From Microvirga tunisiensis (GTDB lineage: Bacteria > Pseudomonadota > Alphaproteobacteria > Rhizobiales > Beijerinckiaceae): a stretch of DNA of 47,148 nt. Shown here one piece after another: positions 1-7,878 of the stretch; position 1 is the first letter of the stretch, and every line of letters begins with the position of its first letter. The DNA lies in assembly GCF_009296175.1 (NCBI RefSeq), contig NZ_VOSK01000028.1, forward strand, positions 1 to 47,148, written 5' to 3'. The notes below the pieces were generated by a model. The model was not told the DNA's origin and did no database searches. It saw only the letters and a list, made by a program, of their open reading frames with translations. The position numbers and the translations under genes were made by a program.

Positions 1-198
1 TGCTCAAGGGCTTCAATCAGGCTTACAACAGGAGACGTCAGCGCGTGCTGAAGGGGCGAGCACCGGATGAGGTGGTGCGCAGCCGCCTGGCCGCCGAGCC
101 GAAGCTCGCCAACCGCCGCTACAAGCCGCCCGATTCAGACGCGTTGCCGCCCGCCCTCCAGGTCATCGCTGCCGCCAAGGAGGTCTCGCATCCAGACA
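1..198 (+). mobile_element. 3' end of an IS481-like insertion sequence
   Basis: The element runs off the left edge of the window. Its inner end reads, on the minus strand, TGTCTGGATGCGAGACCTCC, and the same end with the same neighbouring bases recurs at 47022 in opposite orientation. The six bases after it, ACTAGG at 199-204, fit the NCTAGN target reported for IS481. Family assignment rests on the transposase tail it encodes. The insertion lies exactly at the stop codon of the neighbouring histidine kinase. Confidence 0.7.
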
Positions 199-203
199 AC
201 TAG
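3..203 (+). CDS. IS481-like transposase, C-terminal 66 residues (partial)
   Basis: Only the C-terminus is inside the window. It begins LKGFNQAYNRRRQRVLKGRA and continues with a PDEVV segment, matching the end of the DDE integrase-like transposases of the IS481 family. The stop codon TAG (201-203) is not part of the element: it comes from the CTAG target in the flanking DNA, and the same four bases give the stop of the kinase on the other strand. No catalytic residues are visible because the core lies outside the window. The family call is from memory of the conserved tail; the fragment itself is clear because a second copy lies at the right edge. Confidence 0.75.
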   Translation, partial: LKGFNQAYNRRRQRVLKGRAPDEVVRSRLAAEPKLANRRYKPPDSDALPPALQVIAAAKEVSHPDN

Positions 204-1288
204 GCGACGGGGGCATCGACGGTACAAACGACTCCCGTTGGTGCAAATGTAATTTCCACTTGGCCATCCAGATCGTGTGCGAGGCTGCGCTCGATAAGGC
301 GCGATCCGAAGCCTCGTCGGCGGGGAGCGACTACGGGCGGTCCTCCGACCTCAATCCAACTCAAGGTCAGCTGGGGCGGCATAGCCCCGTTTCTCACCTT
401 CCATGACACCTCGATCGTGCCGGTCTTGTTCGATAGAGCACCGTACTTCACCGCGTTGGTTGCCAATTCATGCAGCGCCATCGCAAGAGCGAGCGACATG
501 CGGGGCGTTACGCGCACGTGCGGACCCTTGATGTGAAATCGGCTCTCACCCGAGATCTGATAAGGCTCAAGAGCTTTTTCGACGACTTCCACCAAGTCGG
601 CCCCGTCCCAGCTCTCGCGGGTGAGCACGTCGTGTGCCCGGGAGAGGGCGAGAAGCCGCCTCTCCAGCGCATCGCGCGCATCCTCCTTCGTCTCCGCCGT
701 ACGCAGAGTTTGGGCCGAGATGGATTGTACGGTCGCGAGCGTGTTCTTCACCCGGTGGTTCAACTCGTCGATGAGCAAACGTTGATGCTCGGCGGCGCGC
801 TTTTCCTTGTCGAGACCGGCTCTCAGGCGCTCCTCGCCTTGATGGAGGTCCTCCAGCCGGGCTCGTGCCTCATATTGCCTTCGACGCCCCCGCAAAGCCG
901 ACCGCGCGACGCTCACCAATGTGCCGGGGTGGAAGGGGCGCTCCAGGAAGACGACGTTGCCAAGAATCTCGGAGAGACGTGCCAGGGCTGGATTGCGTTC
1001 AATTCCTCCGCCGCGAAGAGTGAGCAACACGAAAGCAAAGTCCGACCAGGGAGGCTGTTCCGAGAGCCAGCGGGAGAGGTCCTTCAGATCCGCCGTACGC
1101 AGAGACTCATCCGTGACGAGCGCGAAGCCTGCACCCTGCGCCATTTCACGCACGAGCGCCGGCATGTCAGGGCAGACCTCCGCCGCGATCTCCACACTCC
1201 TCAGAATGTCTGCCGCGATAGTCGCGTCCCGTCCATGAGGCGCCAGGATGATCGCGCGCTCCGAATGCGGGTGGAGAATGGCGTTCAT
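200..1288 (-). CDS. HWE-family sensor histidine kinase with receiver-like N-terminus
   Basis: The product has 362 residues. Residues 1-130 look like a degenerate receiver-type domain, residues 135-170 form a coiled coil, and the phospho-acceptor region LNHRVKNTLATVQSIS lies near 176-191. The N box is HELATNAVKYGALS and is followed by the WIE signature that gives the HWE family its name, then a GFGSRLIE glycine box. The protein presumably autophosphorylates the histidine of NHRVKN and passes phosphate to a response regulator, none of which is adjacent. It starts 2 bp after the stop of the KaiC-like gene, so the two are co-transcribed. Its TAG stop lies in the CTAG target of the adjoining insertion sequence, yet the tail still looks full length. 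Soluble, no membrane segment seen; the signal is unknown. Confidence 0.9.
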   Translation of the reverse strand: MNAILHPHSERAIILAPHGRDATIAADILRSVEIAAEVCPDMPALVREMAQGAGFALVTDESLRTADLKDLSRWLSEQPPWSDFAFVLLTLRGGGIERNPALARLSEILGNVVFLERPFHPGTLVSVARSALRGRRRQYEARARLEDLHQGEERLRAGLDKEKRAAEHQRLLIDELNHRVKNTLATVQSISAQTLRTAETKEDARDALERRLLALSRAHDVLTRESWDGADLVEVVEKALEPYQISGESRFHIKGPHVRVTPRMSLALAMALHELATNAVKYGALSNKTGTIEVSWKVRNGAMPPQLTLSWIEVGGPPVVAPRRRGFGSRLIERSLAHDLDGQVEITFAPTGVVCTVDAPVA

Positions 1289-1290
1289 GC

Positions 1291-2787
1291 TCAGCGGTCT
1301 TTGAGCAGCTGCGCGCGATGGCGGTCTGCAAAAACCGGCGTGCCTCGCAGAACGCCCTGGAAGCCCTCCAGAGGCTCCCCAAGGGCAATTCCCTTGCTGG
1401 TGATGCGCATCTCGCGAATGGTGTTCTCGTGTGAGCCGAACCGCTTCTTGATGATCGAAATCGCCCGCCGGACTTGCCCGAACGCCTCGAAGTAGCGCAG
1501 CAGGATCACTGTGTCGGCGAGATAGGTGACATCGACAGGGGACTTCATGTCGCCCACGAGCCCGTGCTGGGCAACGGTCAGGAAGGTCGAGACGCCCTGG
1601 CGGTTCAGGTATTGCAGCAGCTCATGGATGTGGAGTGTCAGAAACTGCTCTTCCGGCATGGCGGCCTGATAGCCGTTGAGGCCATCGATCACGACCGTTT
1701 TCACACCGTGACGATGAATCTTGGTGCGCACCCTTTCGGTGAATTCGCCGGGCGAGAGCTCTGCTGCGTCAACCTGCTCGATAAACAGATTGCCAGCAGC
1801 GCACAGTGCATCCAGGTCGATGCCGATCAATTTGGCCCGATCGATCAGGAGGCCGAGTTCCTCGTCGAAGATGAATAAAGCCGCCTTCTCGCCGCGTCCG
1901 GCCGCAGAGACGGCGAATTGCACGGTCAGGAGGGACTTGCCGGTCCCGGCAGGTCCCATCACCAATGTGCTCGAGCCCTGCTCGACGCCGCCGCCGAGGA
2001 GTGCGTCGAGCTCGCCGATTCCACTCGTGAGGACGTCGCGGGCAAAGCCTGTCTTATGCTCGCTGGAAACGAGACGCGGAAAGACCCGGACGCCGCCTTC
2101 CACGATGTTGAAGTCATGAAACCCGCCCCGGAACGACTGGCCGCGATACTTGACCACCCGCAGGCGGCGGCGCTCGGCGCCGTAATTCGGCGTGAGCTCC
2201 TCCAGGCGCACCACCCCGTGGGCGAGGCTGTGAACGGTCTTGTCGTTCACGTCCGTGGTCAGATCGTCCAGCAGGAGAACGGTCGCGCCCTGCCTGGCGA
2301 AGTAATGCTTCATCGCCAGGATCTGGCGGCGGTAGCGCAGGGAGCTTTGCGCCAGAAGGCGAATCTCCGACAGGCTGTCGATCACGATGCGGACCGGCTT
2401 GGTCCGGTCGATCGCGTCGAATACCGCCTTGGTGGTTTCGCCAAGCTCGAGATCGGACGAGTAGAGCAGGCTCTGCTGGTGCTCATCGTCGAGGAGGCTC
2501 TCCGGAGGGACGAGTTCGAATACATGAACTCCATCGCCAATGGCCCAGCCATGAGAGGCCGCGCCGTCGCGCAGCTCCTTCTCGGTCTCGGACATGGTGA
2601 TGTAGAGGCCGATTTCTCCAGATTTTGCCCCTTCGAGCAAGAATTGGAGAGCGATGGTGGTCTTGCCAGTGCCCGGGCTGCCCTCCAGAAGGTAGACGTG
2701 CCCGGGCGACAGGCCTCCCACGAGGATGTCATCGAGACCCGCAACCCCGGTCCGTGCTTTGGGGATGGCCTGAGGCTTAGCGGTCAT
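1291..2787 (-). CDS. KaiC-like double RecA-domain ATPase
   Basis: Two tandem KaiC/RadA-type RecA domains are visible in about 498 residues. The first has the P-loop GSPGTGKT near residue 40 and a Walker B strand VRIVIDSLSE; the second has GPAGTGKS near 280, an acidic DEE after a beta strand, and VVIDGLNGY. This is the layout of KaiC and of the many clock-unrelated KaiC-like ATPases of alphaproteobacteria. No kaiA or kaiB lies in the window. An ATG at 2787 was chosen; a TTG at 2799 with an AGG element upstream is equally possible. Both lie inside the end of the upstream HigA-like gene, implying translational coupling. The kinase gene follows after 2 bp, which suggests a shared signalling or energy-sensing role (inference). 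Confidence 0.9.
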   Translation of the reverse strand: MTAKPQAIPKARTGVAGLDDILVGGLSPGHVYLLEGSPGTGKTTIALQFLLEGAKSGEIGLYITMSETEKELRDGAASHGWAIGDGVHVFELVPPESLLDDEHQQSLLYSSDLELGETTKAVFDAIDRTKPVRIVIDSLSEIRLLAQSSLRYRRQILAMKHYFARQGATVLLLDDLTTDVNDKTVHSLAHGVVRLEELTPNYGAERRRLRVVKYRGQSFRGGFHDFNIVEGGVRVFPRLVSSEHKTGFARDVLTSGIGELDALLGGGVEQGSSTLVMGPAGTGKSLLTVQFAVSAAGRGEKAALFIFDEELGLLIDRAKLIGIDLDALCAAGNLFIEQVDAAELSPGEFTERVRTKIHRHGVKTVVIDGLNGYQAAMPEEQFLTLHIHELLQYLNRQGVSTFLTVAQHGLVGDMKSPVDVTYLADTVILLRYFEAFGQVRRAISIIKKRFGSHENTIREMRITSKGIALGEPLEGFQGVLRGTPVFADRHRAQLLKDR

Positions 2788-3127
2788 GGGGAAGTCCAAT
2801 CTCAGCCTGAAGAGCGGCCGGAAGGGTGTGAGTTGGGATCAGCCCGAGCAAACCTGAGAGCGCCTGCTCCGCATGCCAGAGGTCATGCTGCTGCTGCCGC
2901 TCCAGCCAGAAGCGGGGCATCGTGCCCGAGAGACGGGCGAGGCGGGTCGCCATTTCAGGACTAACCGCAGCCTTGCCGGCAAGAATCCGGTGGAGCGTCT
3001 GGCGGGCGATGCGAAGCTCCCGTGCAGCCTGGCTGACGGACAGGCCAAGGCCGGGCAGGACTCGGTCGCGCAGGATCCAACCCGGATGGGGCGGAGCTAC
3101 CGGGAGAGCCTCTCGGGAGCAGGGCAT
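2777..3127 (-). CDS. HigA-family helix-turn-helix antitoxin-like protein
   Basis: The 116-residue product has the order typical of HigA antitoxins: HPGWILRDRV at the start, a Cro/XRE-type helix-turn-helix (LSVSQAARELRIARQTLHRI), then SPEMATRLARLSGTMPRFWL and a DLWHAE segment. The ATG at 3127 is preceded by an AAGGTAAGG Shine-Dalgarno region. A HigB toxin normally lies immediately upstream of higA, but the upstream bases contain no such gene, so this is an orphan regulator. It overlaps the KaiC-like gene and is probably the first gene of a three-gene operon, which it may autoregulate. Confidence 0.82.
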   Translation of the reverse strand: MPCSREALPVAPPHPGWILRDRVLPGLGLSVSQAARELRIARQTLHRILAGKAAVSPEMATRLARLSGTMPRFWLERQQQHDLWHAEQALSGLLGLIPTHTLPAALQAEIGLPHDR

Positions 3128-3340
3128 GGTCCTTACCTTGGTTAAGCCGACTGTAGCGTTATGGGTTACAGGTCAGGAAAGACAAGGGCTCGAGCAGACC
3201 TGAGTCCGGGTTATCGGTACGGTGGCCAGAGACAGCTGAGGGCAGCTCGGTCCCCATGAACGTCTTTAGAGATGGACCGTAGCTGCGCTGGCAGGCGGGG
3301 ACTCCGGAAGACCCGGCCGATTGAATTAATCCCGATGATC

Positions 3341-3604
3341 TTAACCGATCTGTTCGAGAATAATCGCTCTGACTTCTTCTCGGGTAAGACTGGTTTGCTG
3401 TGGCTGCCACGTCGAGATGGACTTGCGTGGCTGCTTCTTCGGCGAGGGCTGAGAGAGCACCTTTACCGGCTTTGTATAGGGAATTGTGTACATAGTGTCC
3501 TTGAGCGACTTCGGCGGCGAGCCGTGCCACTGCTGTTGATTGTTGATGAAGTCGAGTGCAGAGCAAAACGACGGATCCACCGCGTAGTTCCACGCAGCGA
3601 CCAA
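3341..3604 (-). CDS. Hypothetical 87-residue protein, weakly supported
   Basis: I do not recognise this product. The composition (Pro, Lys, Gln and Trp spread evenly) and the C-terminal LTREEVRAIILEQIG, which reads like a helix of a real protein, favour coding. Against it, the only start in frame is a TTG with no convincing Shine-Dalgarno and a stop immediately upstream, and the surrounding DNA is richer in A+T than the rest of the window. It may be a remnant of a longer gene. Confidence 0.35.
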   Translation of the reverse strand: MVAAWNYAVDPSFCSALDFINNQQQWHGSPPKSLKDTMYTIPYTKPVKVLSQPSPKKQPRKSISTWQPQQTSLTREEVRAIILEQIG

Positions 3605-4053
3605 GCTTCAAAGGTGAGGAAAGCAGGCTCGGCGCTCAATCATGAGCTTCAGAGAGCAGGCCGAACGTATCGGTTGGATTGGTACAATATGAACTACTTT
3701 CCAGAGAATTACAAGACGGAACGGGAAAATAATGACAAAACCGCGAGATGAGAGCTATTGAGGAGTGCTGCTGGCCGACACTTCACTTCCAAAAAACCAG
3801 GATCGGACATATAGTTCTGGATTATGATCGCGATTGACCTGGAAAATTACTACGCAAACATGCCTTGTATTCGCCGCAAGTGGGCGCTAGATAACCCTCT
3901 ATCGACATTTGGCCGGACAATCGGGCCGTTACGCCTTGGCCTTCCAGGCGCACGTTCAGACACTCTTCCAAACATCGAGGAACCCGAGCGTGAGGTCGTG
4001 CGAAGGCACGTCCTTTGCTCACGTGCACTTCTAGCCTAACCAAGGATACTCCC
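3605..4053. other. Gene-poor stretch upstream of the cold-shock gene
   Basis: About 450 bases with no credible reading frame. The left part is A+T-rich, consistent with promoter DNA. The part next to the cold-shock gene may be its long leader, since such mRNAs often have structured 5' regions; I could not delimit a structure or a promoter by eye. Confidence 0.4.
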
Positions 4054-4263
4054 ATGATTACGGGCACCGTTAAGTTCTACAACGATCAAAAAGGCTTCGG
4101 CTTCATCCAGCCGGACGATGGCAGCAAGGACGTGTTCGTCCACGCCACCGCGCTCGAGCGTGCCGGCATCCGCGGCCTGCGCGAAGGCCAGAAGGTGTCC
4201 TTCGACACCGCCGAAGACCGCCGCTCCGGCAAGGTCGCCGTCAACAACATCCAGGCCGACTGA
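4054..4263 (+). CDS. cspA: CspA-family cold-shock protein
   Basis: The 69-residue single OB-fold protein carries both RNA-binding motifs, KGFGFI (RNP1) and DVFVH (RNP2), and ends GKVAVNNIQAD as usual for alphaproteobacterial CspA proteins. It binds single-stranded RNA and DNA and acts as an RNA chaperone in the cytoplasm. The ATG at 4054 was chosen because it fits the family start and has AAGGA seven bases upstream. A strong hairpin terminator follows at 4300, so the gene is probably monocistronic. Confidence 0.96.
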   Translation: MITGTVKFYNDQKGFGFIQPDDGSKDVFVHATALERAGIRGLREGQKVSFDTAEDRRSGKVAVNNIQAD

Positions 4264-4299
4264 GAATGCTAAGGCACTTCACATAAGTGCAGCCTATGG

Positions 4300-4327
4300 A
4301 GCCGCTCCCGGGTGGGGCGGCTTTTTC
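4300..4327 (+). terminator. Rho-independent terminator of the cold-shock gene
   Basis: AGCCGCTCCC pairs with GGGGCGGCT across a short GGT loop with one bulged base, followed by CTTTTTCTTTT. Confidence 0.85.
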
Positions 4328-4371
4328 TTTTCAATGGCCAACGACCCAATGGCCGGACTGGTGAGAAAACG

Positions 4372-4569
4372 ATGTATACGTTTCGAAAAACTCCCGCCAA
4401 ATCGGTGATGTTCGTGGTGGACTATGACGATGCTCGCCGCGCTTATCTCTGGATCGACAATCCAGAAAAAGCCTCCAACACGCGCATTGTCGAAATGACG
4501 GCCCGGGCCCAACAGGAGCAGGGTACCCTTCCTGAAGGCACCATCACCAGCATCAGGCGTGTCCGATAA
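4372..4569 (+). CDS. Hypothetical 65-residue protein
   Basis: The product begins MYTFRKTPAKSVMFVVDYDD and ends SIRRVR. It has no membrane segment and no motif I recognise. An ATG at 4372 is preceded by a weak GAG element. It lies just after the cold-shock terminator and 46 bp before the DUF6481 gene, in the same direction, in a run of small genes that are probably general stress or housekeeping factors. Confidence 0.6.
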   Translation: MYTFRKTPAKSVMFVVDYDDARRAYLWIDNPEKASNTRIVEMTARAQQEQGTLPEGTITSIRRVR

Positions 4570-4615
4570 CCGGCACAGGACAGGGTTGGCAGCTTCCATA
4601 AGATCGACAGGTGAC

Positions 4616-4963
4616 ATGAAGCAAAAAGATTTCGACGAGCGGCTCCAGGCTTCTCAGAGCGCGAAGGAGGCCATGATGGCAAAGTTCCGTCAGCGGCCCG
4701 GACCCGACGACCCGGCTGTTTCCGAACGGCGGGTGGCCCGGGCTGCTTTGAGCGCGGCGCGCGACGTTCGCGTGGCTGAACGCGAGACCAAGCGCCTTGC
4801 GGACGAAGCCGACCTCGCCACGAGGCGTGAGGCCCGTGCGGCGGATCAGGCGGCGCAAGAACAGCGCGCAGCAGCCGAAAAGGAAGCGAGCGATGTCCGA
4901 CTCGAGGCGGAGCGTAAGGCGGCACGCGATGCTCGTTACGCTGCCCGCAAGGCACGAAAGTAA
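4616..4963 (+). CDS. DUF6481-type Ala/Arg/Glu-rich protein
   Basis: The 115-residue product opens MKQKDFDERLQASQSAKEAM, followed by MAKFRQRPGPDDPAVSERR, and ends DARYAARKARK. This is the pattern I know as DUF6481 in alphaproteobacteria. The middle is one long, highly charged helix likely to form a coiled coil. Function is unknown. The ATG at 4616 was chosen over an earlier frame opening because it has AGG five bases upstream and matches the family start. Confidence 0.85.
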   Translation: MKQKDFDERLQASQSAKEAMMAKFRQRPGPDDPAVSERRVARAALSAARDVRVAERETKRLADEADLATRREARAADQAAQEQRAAAEKEASDVRLEAERKAARDARYAARKARK

Positions 4964-5005
4964 CTGTGCCTGATCCAGTCTACCCAGCCGCGAGGAGATT
5001 TACTG

Positions 5006-5200
5006 ATGTCTCATAAGTTCAAAGTCCGACAGATGGTTCGCTTGGCGCAGCCGGGATTCTCTGACGCCAGAACGAGCGCCGCCAGCATTTACGAGGTCGT
5101 GCGGCTTATGCCGGCTGACCAGAGCGGAGAGGTTTCATACCGGATTAAATCCGGAGTGATCGAGAGAGCGGTGCGCGAGAGCGAAATTCGGAGCACATAG
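5006..5200 (+). CDS. Small conserved hypothetical protein
   Basis: A 64-residue soluble protein beginning MSHKFKVRQMVRL and ending AVRESEIRST. It has the look of small proteins common in Hyphomicrobiales, with a basic N-terminus and the segment EVSYRIKSG, but I cannot give a function. A good Shine-Dalgarno (GAGGAG) lies upstream of the ATG. It sits between the DUF6481 gene and rpsU in the same direction. Confidence 0.78.
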   Translation: MSHKFKVRQMVRLAQPGFSDARTSAASIYEVVRLMPADQSGEVSYRIKSGVIERAVRESEIRST

Positions 5201-5280
5201 CCCCTCTCAAGCGCATCGTTCGTCGATCCATCAACCATATCATGGCGGAATGACGCCATCGAATATAGAAGGGACATACC

Positions 5281-5583
5281 TTGCAAGTTCTAGTACGCGA
5301 CAACAATGTCGATCAGGCTCTCAGAGTTCTCAAGAAAAAGATGCAGCGCGAAGGAATTTTTCGCGAGATGAAAGCGCGGAAGTCTTACGAGAAGCCCTCT
5401 GAGCGAAAGACCCGCGAGAAAGCGGAAGCGGTCCGCCGCAGCCGCAAACTGGCCCGCAAGCAGGCTATCCGAGAAGGATTGATTGCAGCTCCGAAGCCCA
5501 AGCCCCGTTTCGCCGGGCCGCGCAAGCCCGCTGCAGCTCCCAATACGGGCCCGCGCACCGAGGCGACAGAGGCGAAGGTCTAG
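5281..5583 (+). CDS. rpsU: 30S ribosomal protein S21
   Basis: The first 60 residues match bacterial S21: [20 protein letters not shown], then [20 protein letters not shown]21 helps the small subunit base-pair with the Shine-Dalgarno region. The alphaproteobacterial basic extension continues to residue 100 with a Lys/Pro/Ala-rich tail. The start is TTG at 5281, supported by GAAGGGA upstream and by the family start position; no ATG is available in the right place. Confidence 0.95.
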   Translation: MQVLVRDNNVDQALRVLKKKMQREGIFREMKARKSYEKPSERKTREKAEAVRRSRKLARKQAIREGLIAAPKPKPRFAGPRKPAAAPNTGPRTEATEAKV

Positions 5584-5774
5584 CGGGATCAGAGCATCGG
5601 AGTCGCTCTCAGGCGGACAAGCGGCGCAGCATCGATCTGGCGCCGCTTCGTGCTCTGTACTCAAGCTGATCCAGCACAGTCACTCGGCAACCTGGACTAT
5701 CTGCCGAGAGCACTGGATCAATGAGTTCTCATTCCTCATTCATATGGCAACCCACTTAAAGAAGTAACTTTGCC

Positions 5775-6494
5775 GTGCAGCGCGTCCGTTCAACTCTGTT
5801 CGATATTCTGCTGACCATCTGGACCGGCCTCTTCGCACCCGTTTTGGCAGTCTTGTGGCTGATTGGCTCTCCTGAGCGTGGAGTCCGGCTGACCTCCCGG
5901 TTGTGGGCTCGCGGTGTCCTCGTCGGCCTTAAATGGCTTGTCGGTCTGACCTACGCCGAACGGGGTCGGCACAACATTCCCGACGAACCATGCCTGATCA
6001 TCGCCAACCACCAATCGACATGGGAGACTCTGGCGTTCCTGACGCTCTTCCCGGATGTGGCGATCATCGCAAAGCGGGAACTACTCACGATACCTGTCTT
6101 CTCGTGGTTCCTCCGCAAGTCGCCAATGATCCTGATCGATCGGGAGAGCGGCTCGAAAGCGGTCCGGAAGATGATCGACGAAAGCCAGGCGGCGCTTGCC
6201 GAAGGCCGCTCCGTGCTGATCTTTCCGGAAGGCACTCGAAAGTCGGCGTCCGTGCCAATCGAATTCAAGCGCGGGGTGGAGTTGCTCTATACAAGGCTCG
6301 GCCGGGTGGTACTGCCGGTGGCTTTGAATTCGGGCCTGTTCTGGGGTCCTGATCGTGCCTATAAACGGGCCGGCACGATTTCGGTCTCCTATCTCGATCC
6401 GATCGAGCCAGGGCTCTCGGGAAGCGAATTCACCCGTAAAGCGGAGCAACTCCTCGAAACCGAGAGGAGACAATCGTGGCTGCAGGCGGCGTGA
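5775..6494 (+). CDS. plsC: 1-acyl-sn-glycerol-3-phosphate acyltransferase
   Basis: The 239-residue product has an N-terminal hydrophobic segment (residues 10-30) and the acyltransferase motifs in order: NHQSTWET (the HX4D-type motif with Glu in place of Asp), a block around IDRESGSKA, and FPEGTRKS. It acylates lysophosphatidate to phosphatidate at the inner membrane in phospholipid synthesis. The start is GTG at 5775 with AAGAAG upstream. Like many alphaproteobacterial PlsC proteins it uses HX4E. It stands alone with 190 bases of unassigned DNA before it. Confidence 0.93.
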   Translation: MQRVRSTLFDILLTIWTGLFAPVLAVLWLIGSPERGVRLTSRLWARGVLVGLKWLVGLTYAERGRHNIPDEPCLIIANHQSTWETLAFLTLFPDVAIIAKRELLTIPVFSWFLRKSPMILIDRESGSKAVRKMIDESQAALAEGRSVLIFPEGTRKSASVPIEFKRGVELLYTRLGRVVLPVALNSGLFWGPDRAYKRAGTISVSYLDPIEPGLSGSEFTRKAEQLLETERRQSWLQAA

Positions 6495-6592
6495 AGCAGA
6501 TTGCCATTGAGTCCGACAACCATGGGTGTTGTCGGACCTGCCAATGACCAGCGCAGTCGACCGGTTGCGAGACCGCCTTTGCCGATCCGGAC

Positions 6593-7330
6593 CTAACGAT
6601 CAGTCACCAACTCGATGACGGGTTCGAGGCTTGCATAGGGTAACGTGAACTTCTCGCCCCGAAAAAGCATCGGCACATCCTGCCCGCCTGCGAAACCAGA
6701 CGTCAGCTTGCTACGAACCGTGAAGGTCTCACCCGCCTTAACAGTCCCCCAGGGCTCATCGAGATGGTCGATGACGCCAAGTTCGCTCAGCTTGGCCTCC
6801 ACCGTTTGCGTTCGAACATAGGAAGGCAGTTGTCGGAGGCCGCTCTCGATATCATCGCGCACGGCGGCATAAGCTGGATTTCGAACCTTGTAGCGAAGCT
6901 CCGTATCTTCGGTAAACCGCCATACGGATCCCGTGACCATCTGTTGTTGCTTGGTGGGAGATTTCTTCTCAGGAGCATCGAGTTTCTTTCCAGCCTTGGC
7001 CCGAGCGGGAGCCTCTGCTGGCTGAAGACCGGCAATCAATGCCCATTTGGTCGACCATTCGACAGCCCGGTAATCACCTTTCGTCAAACGGTCCGCAAAT
7101 TCCAGAATGTCAGGGTCGATGGGGCGCTTGCTACCACTAGCGAAATACCGCAGCCGCATCTCGTCAGGGAGAAGCAGGTAGAAACTATCACTCTTGACGT
7201 CCACGTCGAAGATTCTGGCGACCTTCACCACCTGATCGCGGGTGGACGGAGCCTCTACGCCATCGCCCGTCGGGTAAACTATGGTCCCTTTCGGAACCCG
7301 GACGTAGCCGTTCACTTGGATCTCCGACAT
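6593..7330 (-). CDS. Hypothetical 245-residue protein
   Basis: I do not recognise this protein. It begins MSEIQVNGYVRVPKGTIVYP and seems to have two halves, each containing an SH3-like strand pattern (PKGTIVYP near the start; GTVKAGETFTVRSKL and LFRGEKFTLPYASLEPVIEL near the end), separated by a Lys/Pro-rich linker around residues 125-140. No signal peptide or membrane segment. The ATG at 7330 is preferred to an upstream alternative start because the extra residues are atypical. It is separated from ssrA by the ssrA terminator, so it has its own promoter or depends on read-through. Confidence 0.72.
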   Translation of the reverse strand: MSEIQVNGYVRVPKGTIVYPTGDGVEAPSTRDQVVKVARIFDVDVKSDSFYLLLPDEMRLRYFASGSKRPIDPDILEFADRLTKGDYRAVEWSTKWALIAGLQPAEAPARAKAGKKLDAPEKKSPTKQQQMVTGSVWRFTEDTELRYKVRNPAYAAVRDDIESGLRQLPSYVRTQTVEAKLSELGVIDHLDEPWGTVKAGETFTVRSKLTSGFAGGQDVPMLFRGEKFTLPYASLEPVIELVTDR

Positions 7331-7388
7331 TTCAATTGGGTCTTTCTTTCGTATGAAGCAGCGCTTTCGCAAGAAGCTGCAGGCAGCT

Positions 7389-7420
7389 AAAAATGGGAAC
7401 GGCACCCGAAGGTGCCGTTT
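7389..7420 (-). terminator. Rho-independent terminator of ssrA
   Basis: AACGGCACC and GGTGCCGTT form a nine-pair stem with a four-base TTCG loop on the minus strand, followed by CCCATTTTTA. It ends the tmRNA precursor. Confidence 0.88.
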
Positions 7421-7745
7421 CTGTTGCTAGGCTATCCCGAGCCCCGGATGGTTACGCCGCGAGGCGCACCGCACCCATGTCAACGTTGTCGTTGGCATTT
7501 GTGAATTTGCACTGTTAAGGCCGTAGCTCAGCCTAATCGCAGCCTAGCCTTTATCGCGCCCAGTCGAACCCATGTCGCCCCCATCACAAACACACCGGGA
7601 CAGCGGCCTGATCCCAATAAAAGACCGGTCGCCCAAAACCCGCCTTGCGGCACCTGGACGGCCGGTGTGTTTGTGGTGGAGGCGGCGGGAATCGAACCCG
7701 CGTCCTAAACGCCTATTCCACTCTGCCTCTACGATCATAGTCAGG
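7421..7745 (-). ncRNA. ssrA: Circularly permuted two-piece tmRNA
   Basis: Read on the minus strand, the acceptor piece comes first. Its T arm and 3' end (GGACGCGGGTTCGATTCCCG, then CCGCCTCCACCA) finish at 7674. An intervening segment of about 90 bases follows (7673-7583), then the coding piece starts at 7582 with GGGGGCGACATGGGTTCGAC, whose first seven bases pair with CGCCTCC of the acceptor end, with one G-U pair. The tag reading frame lies at 7496-7452. This order, 3' half before 5' half, is the alphaproteobacterial permutation, in which the precursor is cut to two RNAs held by base pairing. It rescues stalled ribosomes. The 5' boundary near 7745 and the exact processed ends are estimates. 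Confidence 0.94.
7452..7496 (-). other. tmRNA proteolysis-tag reading frame
   Basis: From the resume codon GCC the frame reads ANDNVDMGAVRLAA followed by TAA. The ANDN opening is the alphaproteobacterial norm and the LAA end is the degradation signal read by ClpXP. The middle, VDMGAVR, differs from the acidic or aromatic middles I remember from other alphaproteobacteria. Confidence 0.92.
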
Positions 7746-7878
7746 CGAACCTGACATCCTTGATATAGGCATAACCTGACCTGATTTCCAGGCTTCATTG
7801 CGATTCCGCCTCCTGTATATGTCGAGAAACCGAAGCTGCCTGTAGAATCGCCTCTGTCATTGGCTGACAAGGATGTCG

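Noticed and set aside
470..1495. Plus-strand reading frames over the kinase and KaiC genes
   Set aside because: They are antisense shadows; their products are Arg/Pro-rich with no family features, and the minus-strand genes are unmistakable.
1291..2787. A circadian clock system
   Set aside because: Only a KaiC-like ATPase is present, without KaiA or KaiB, and such ATPases are common in bacteria without clocks.
3159..3611. A 150-codon minus-strand frame starting with TTG
   Set aside because: Composition is not protein-like and it overlaps a slightly better candidate in another frame; neither has a good start signal.
7660..7710. A tRNA gene on the minus strand
   Set aside because: Only a T arm and CCA end are present; the matching acceptor strand and tag frame downstream show it is the acceptor piece of permuted tmRNA.
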